In this document: piece by piece, positions 60,333-64,000 of the stretch
Numbering within the stretch: the first letter of the stretch is position 1
Layout: each line of letters opens with the position of its first letter
DNA from: Hyalangium ruber
GTDB lineage: Bacteria > Myxococcota > Myxococcia > Myxococcales > Myxococcaceae
Length of the DNA: 64,000 nucleotides
Direction of reading: 5' to 3'
NCBI RefSeq assembly: GCF_034259325.1
Contig: NZ_JAXIVS010000008.1
Coordinates: forward strand, 372,001 to 436,000
The notes under the pieces: generated by a model
Databases searched by the model: none
What the model was told of the DNA's origin: nothing
The model's input: the letters and a program-made list of their open reading frames with translations, nothing else
Made by a program: the position numbers and the translations under genes

Positions 60333-61346
60333 TTATTTCTTCTCCGCGAAGATGTGGTTCCAGATGGTCTCGGGGGCCGGCAGCGGCTCTTCCCGCACCA
60401 GGCGGGCGGAGGCGGCCATGTCCTCGGTGTAGCGGTTGCGCAGCTCGTCCATCTGCTGGCGCGTCAGCACGCCCTCCTTCTCCAGCTTGGCCTCGAACTC
60501 CTTGAGGCAGTCCATCTCGTTGCCCACGAAGTTGGCGCCCGAGGCCGAGGAGTGCCCGTACAGGCGCGACACCCGCGCCTCCAGCAGGAAGGGCTTGCGC
60601 TCCTTGCGCACGTACTCCATCGCCTCCTTCAGCTCGTTGTAGGACTCGATGGGATCGTTGCCGTTGATGGTCTTGCTGCGGATGTTGAAGGCGCGCCCGC
60701 GGTCGGCGACGTTCGTCTCGCCGTGCTGGCCGTCCGCCGAGGTGGAGATGCCCCACTTGTTGTTGGTGACGATGATGAGGATGGGCAGCGGGTTGGCGGG
60801 GCGGCTGCTCCAGACGAGGCAGGTGGCGAAATCGCCCTCGGCCGTGCCCGCGTCACCGCCGGTGACGATGGTGATGCCGTCGCCGCCGTGGCGCTTCTGC
60901 GCCATGGCCGTGCCCGGGGCGATCGAGTACTGCACCTCGATGGGCGAGGAGACGGGGGCGATGTTCCACTCCTTCTTGGAGAAGTGGCCGGCGAAGTTGC
61001 GGCCGCCCGAGTACGGGTCGCTGGCGGTGTTCTTCATCTGCCGCATCGCGCCGATGGGCTCCTCACCGAGCGCCAGCAGCGTGGCCGACTGGCGGTAGTG
61101 GGCGTGCAGGTAGTCGTAGTCCAGGCCCTGGCCCTTCTTCATCAGCAGCCCGAGCGGGACGTTGAACGCCTCCTCGCCGGGGCCGCCGATCCAGAAGAAG
61201 CCGTGGCCCTGCTTGTACATCTGGATGAGGCGCTCCTCGAGCACGCGCGCCTTCACCATCACATCGTGGATCCGGACGAGCAGCTCGCGATCGAGCGTGG
61301 GCCCGGAGGAGGCTTCATCGCGGTTGAGCAAGCGGGGTCGTGACAA
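60333..61346 (-). CDS. 2-oxo acid dehydrogenase E1 alpha subunit
   Basis: The product is 337 residues if the TTG at 61346 is used, chosen for AGGAAG six bases upstream; a TTG at 61388 is an alternative. The thiamine diphosphate motif is present as GGDAGTAEGDF and ends NNKWGIST. Other landmarks are IGGPGEEAFNVPLGLLM, HYRQSATLLALG and GRNFAGHFSKKEWN. The phosphorylation-loop region ends YGHSSASG. Its closest look is to the branched-chain/pyruvate type. In myxobacteria such enzymes feed iso-branched fatty acids, which would fit but is not shown. First gene of the E1 operon. Confidence 0.88.
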   Translation of the reverse strand: MSRPRLLNRDEASSGPTLDRELLVRIHDVMVKARVLEERLIQMYKQGHGFFWIGGPGEEAFNVPLGLLMKKGQGLDYDYLHAHYRQSATLLALGEEPIGAMRQMKNTASDPYSGGRNFAGHFSKKEWNIAPVSSPIEVQYSIAPGTAMAQKRHGGDGITIVTGGDAGTAEGDFATCLVWSSRPANPLPILIIVTNNKWGISTSADGQHGETNVADRGRAFNIRSKTINGNDPIESYNELKEAMEYVRKERKPFLLEARVSRLYGHSSASGANFVGNEMDCLKEFEAKLEKEGVLTRQQMDELRNRYTEDMAASARLVREEPLPAPETIWNHIFAEKK

Positions 61347-61470
61347 GCGAGGCTTCCTGAGGAATGGGAGGATGCCCCTATACCCCAAAGGTGCCCCTCG
61401 GACTCAAGCCTGCTCCGCGCGCACGTGTCCTCGATGAACGCAGGGAGGCGGGTGTGGCGCGCTGCGGCAA

Positions 61471-62631
61471 TCAGCGCGGCTTCTTGGACTCATGCGCACC
61501 TTGGGAGGACAGGGGCTCGCCGCGGCTCCGGTGCAGCTCGCGGGCCCGGATGGCGAGCGCGCTCTGGCCTTCCGTGTCGGCGCGCGTGGCGATGAGCGCC
61601 AGCGTCTCTCCGCCGAGGTGCGGGGCGCCCGGGCCCGAGAGCAGCTGCTCCAGGTCCGCGAAGCGCCCGGCGTTCAGCAGCGCGGTGGTCAGCGCGTGGC
61701 CCGTGCGCGCGGAGGGCTCGGCGGTGAAGGCGGCCTGGAGGGGGCGGATGGCGAACTCCGCGAGGCCGCTGTCCAGCAGCAGCTCGCCCACGAAGCGTGG
61801 ATCGTGCGGCACCTCTGGAAGTTCGGCGGGAGGCCGGGCCGGAGATGGGCGCTTCTTCGAGGCGTTTGAGGCGTGAGCGTTCAGGCGCAGGTCCTGGAGG
61901 AGTTGCTCGACGTGCGCCTCGGCTTCACCCGCGGCGGGCCTGGTGCGTCGGAGCAGGGTGGGGGAGCGGAGCTGGCGCATGTAGCGCCCCTCCACCCGCG
62001 CGCGCCAGTACTGCACCCCGTTCATCACCCCCAGGCTGAGCGCGAGCAGCCCCAGCCAGAGCTCCTTATAGAGGATGGCGAGCACGAGCCCGCAGGCGGC
62101 CACTCCGAGGGAGATGAGGTGGATGAGCCACTCGTAGCGGGAGCCTCCGCGCTCGCGGATCACCGCCGCCATGATGTGCCCGCCATCCAGGGGGACAATG
62201 GGCAGCAGGTTGAGCAACCCCAGGCCAAAATTGGTCCAGATCAGCGCTTGAAACGTGAAGCCCGCCAGGCCGCTGGACAGGCCAGCGGGCGTGAGTTCGC
62301 GCACCCCCCACACCAGGCAGCCGAGCACGAAACCCGCCACCGGACCGGCCAGGGAAACCCACAACCGTTGACGGTGGGTGAGCCGCTCCGCGTCTTCACC
62401 CGTGGTGGTTCCGCCCAGCCCGTGCAGGGTGATGCTCGCGGGGCAGCCATAGCGCCGGTACGTCAGCGCATGGCCCAGCTCGTGGACGAGTACCGAGGCG
62501 AAGACGACACCAAACCACACGGCCAGCCGCGCCGGCTCCCTCAGCAGGGACGCGCCGAGGCCCAGGGTGGTGAGGAGGAACAGCGGGTGAACCTGGACCG
62601 GAAAGCCGGCCAATCGGAAGCGCGGAGTCAT
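61471..62631 (-). CDS. Site-2 protease-like M50 metallopeptidase with soluble C-terminal region
   Basis: The product is 386 residues from the ATG at 62631. It has about five membrane segments with the zinc motif HELGH (His50, Glu51, His54) in the second and LLNLLPIVPLDGGHIM, with the Asp ligand, in a later one. A 150-residue cytoplasmic tail of helical hairpins (DSGLAEFAIRPLQAAF, ALTTALLNAGRFADLEQLL) looks TPR-like. S2P enzymes cut within membranes and often release regulators. No PDZ or CBS domain is seen. The substrate is unknown. Confidence 0.85.
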   Translation of the reverse strand: MTPRFRLAGFPVQVHPLFLLTTLGLGASLLREPARLAVWFGVVFASVLVHELGHALTYRRYGCPASITLHGLGGTTTGEDAERLTHRQRLWVSLAGPVAGFVLGCLVWGVRELTPAGLSSGLAGFTFQALIWTNFGLGLLNLLPIVPLDGGHIMAAVIRERGGSRYEWLIHLISLGVAACGLVLAILYKELWLGLLALSLGVMNGVQYWRARVEGRYMRQLRSPTLLRRTRPAAGEAEAHVEQLLQDLRLNAHASNASKKRPSPARPPAELPEVPHDPRFVGELLLDSGLAEFAIRPLQAAFTAEPSARTGHALTTALLNAGRFADLEQLLSGPGAPHLGGETLALIATRADTEGQSALAIRARELHRSRGEPLSSQGAHESKKPR

Positions 62632-62789
62632 GGCCTCCCCAGGGGGTAGGGACGCCCGGCATCCTAACCGGCGGGGAGCCGGGCTGCAGGGCAGGGGGGC
62701 CGGGGGCTCGCACTCGCGCGGAAGTGCGCTACAGTCCCGGCGCCTTTTCATTGCCAGCCCGCGCTCGGTTCGCGGCCTGTCCCTCAGGT

Positions 62790-64000
62790 GTGCCCTTGTC
62801 CAACAAGACGAACCCGCGCCTCAATCCACCCGAAGACGCCTCGCCTGAGGATTCCGTTCCACCCGCCGAGCACACAGGAACGCGGCCAACGGTCGAGCCC
62901 ACGGCCACCCACCACACCGTCAACTTCACCGCCACCTCGCTGGCGGCCCCGGTCGCTGGGGAGATGACGGGCACCATCGTCGCTCCGCTCGAGGCCGGTG
63001 AGCTGCCCGACGTGGCCTCCATCCGCGGCATGCGGCTGGACCAGTTGCTGCTGTTGACCACGGGCGCGCTCGTCGTCGTCATCGTCGGTCTGCTCGCCGC
63101 GCTCTCGTTCGCCTCCACGAAGAACCTGTTCGAGGACACCGCCGGCCGCTTCAAGGACAGGCTCCAGAGCCAGGCCCGCGAGCTCGGACAGACGGTGAGC
63201 CACACCCTGGCGCTCACCTCCGCCACCTCGCTGCGCGACAACAACTACGGCTTCCTCTCCGAGGTGGCGCGCTCCATCACCGAGGACAACCCCAACATCC
63301 TGCGCGTGCAGATGTTCGACGCCGACGGGCTGCTGGTGGCCGACTCGGACAAGGACGCCAAGCTGGGCGAGTCCTCCGGAGGCCGCAAGGCCGAGCGTGG
63401 CTGGGCCACCGCCTTCTTCCAGGATCAGCCCGTCTTCGAGTTCCAGGAGCCGCTGGACTACAACTCCCAGAGCGGCAAGGGCCTCATCGTCATCAGCTAC
63501 TCGCTCAACGCGCTCCAGAAGCAGATCAACGAGCTGGAGGAGAGCAAGCAGCAGACCCTGCGGCAGACGACGCTGCGCACCGTGGGCCTGGGGCTCGGCT
63601 TCGTGGTGCTCGCCGGCATCCTCGCCGCGCTGCAGAGCCGCAGCGTGACCCGGCCCCTGGGCGTGCTCACCCGCCGGGTGATGCAGCTGGCCGCGGGTGA
63701 CCTGAGCGCTCGCAGCACCGGGCAGGCCACGGGCGCCGGCCGCGAGGTGAAGACGCTGGGCGTGGTGTTCAACCACATGGCCGAGCGCATCAAGGTCCTG
63801 CTCGAGGACGTGCGCGTCAAGGCGCAGCTCGAGCGCGAGATGTCGCTTGCGCGCACGGTGCAGGAGACGCTGCTGCCCGGCCGCGAGGCGCTGCAGATGG
63901 GGCCCCTGCGCATCGCCGGCCTGGTCGTCACCGCGGATGCGTGCGGCGGCGACTGGTGGTTCCGCGCCCCGCTGGACGAGCAGCGCGTGGTGATCGGCAT
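62790..64000 (+). CDS. HAMP and SpoIIE/PP2C-type phosphatase, 3' end beyond the window
   Basis: The frame starts at a GTG (62790) or, with better AGG spacing, a TTG at 62796, and is open to the window end. Order: Pro/Thr-rich N-terminus, membrane helix at about residues 84-107 (LLLLTTGALVVVIVG), a periplasmic sensor-like domain (about 110-255, VQMFDADGLLVADSD), second membrane helix (VGLGLGFVVLAGILAAL), HAMP (SVTRPLGVLTRRVMQLAAGDLSARS), a coil, and the start of a SpoIIE phosphatase (LARTVQETLLPG, VTADACGGDWW with the metal Asp). It probably controls an anti-sigma-factor antagonist cascade. Confidence 0.85.
   Translation, partial: MPLSNKTNPRLNPPEDASPEDSVPPAEHTGTRPTVEPTATHHTVNFTATSLAAPVAGEMTGTIVAPLEAGELPDVASIRGMRLDQLLLLTTGALVVVIVGLLAALSFASTKNLFEDTAGRFKDRLQSQARELGQTVSHTLALTSATSLRDNNYGFLSEVARSITEDNPNILRVQMFDADGLLVADSDKDAKLGESSGGRKAERGWATAFFQDQPVFEFQEPLDYNSQSGKGLIVISYSLNALQKQINELEESKQQTLRQTTLRTVGLGLGFVVLAGILAALQSRSVTRPLGVLTRRVMQLAAGDLSARSTGQATGAGREVKTLGVVFNHMAERIKVLLEDVRVKAQLEREMSLARTVQETLLPGREALQMGPLRIAGLVVTADACGGDWWFRAPLDEQRVVIG

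Overview
The window looks like a chromosome segment of a myxobacterium, most probably from the Cystobacterineae (Archangium, Cystobacter, Hyalangium, Stigmatella or Myxococcus relatives). Signs are the very high GC, about fourteen predicted lipoproteins, a eukaryote-like Ser/Thr kinase, a PilZ protein, Cys-rich lipoproteins of myxobacterial type, and two proteins ending in MYXO-CTERM-like tags (Gly-Cys, membrane helix, Arg-rich end). No rRNA, tRNA, CRISPR array or insertion sequence was found. The genus call is inference.

Layout. 1-5.4 kb: a truncated lipoprotein gene, a diheme cytochrome c lipoprotein, a candidate lipoprotein toxin/immunity pair, and a Tat-exported isoquinoline-1-oxidoreductase-type molybdenum hydroxylase (iorB/iorA-like). 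5.4-11.6 kb: a YfeH/SBF-like transporter, an OmpR/histidine-kinase two-component pair, and a convergent three-gene phosphate operon (VTC polyphosphate polymerase, OprO/P-type porin, DUF47/PhoU-like protein). 11.6-18.8 kb: a decayed cupin gene, aldo/keto reductase, CPA1 Na+/H+ antiporter, RibD-C reductase, an M20 amidohydrolase lipoprotein in one operon with its TetR regulator (with a palindromic operator candidate), and an unrecognised protein. 18.8-26.6 kb: two tandem paralogous secreted lipoproteins, an alpha/beta hydrolase lipoprotein, and an NmrA plus SDR operon divergent from a TetR gene with an operator palindrome between them. 26.6-35.7 kb: a DUF3142 lipoprotein overlapping a TPR-like membrane protein, then a minus-strand operon of a kelch-repeat MYXO-CTERM protein, a Ser/Thr kinase with a PEGA-like tail, and a small TPR/beta-barrel-like protein.

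35.7-45.2 kb: a bestrophin remnant, a DUF4386 membrane protein, a Crp/Fnr regulator, an AlkD-like glycosylase, a large hybrid histidine kinase, an astacin-type metalloprotease carrying seven nearly identical 55-residue FG-GAP/VCBS repeats, and an SxxK serine-hydrolase-like lipoprotein. 45.2-48.5 kb: a second iorA-iorB-cytochrome operon, paralogous to the one at the left end but intact and co-directional. 48.5-64 kb: a secreted lipoprotein, a CocE/NonD hydrolase with a poly-proline MYXO-CTERM tail, a membrane-anchored protein bracketed by 31-bp direct repeats, phosphoenolpyruvate carboxylase with a linked GNAT, an SGNH esterase lipoprotein, a Cys-rich lipoprotein, a PilZ protein, a GNAT, the E1 alpha and beta subunits of a 2-oxo acid dehydrogenase, a site-2 protease and the start of a HAMP/SpoIIE-type phosphatase.

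How genes may work together (inference). The two periplasmic Mo-hydroxylases probably pass electrons to their lipoprotein cytochromes. The VTC/porin/DUF47 operon is probably a phosphate uptake and storage unit, possibly controlled by the adjacent two-component system. Each TetR gene appears to control its neighbours through the palindrome beside it. Myxobacterial cell-surface biology dominates the rest: lipoproteins, secreted hydrolases and repeat proteins.
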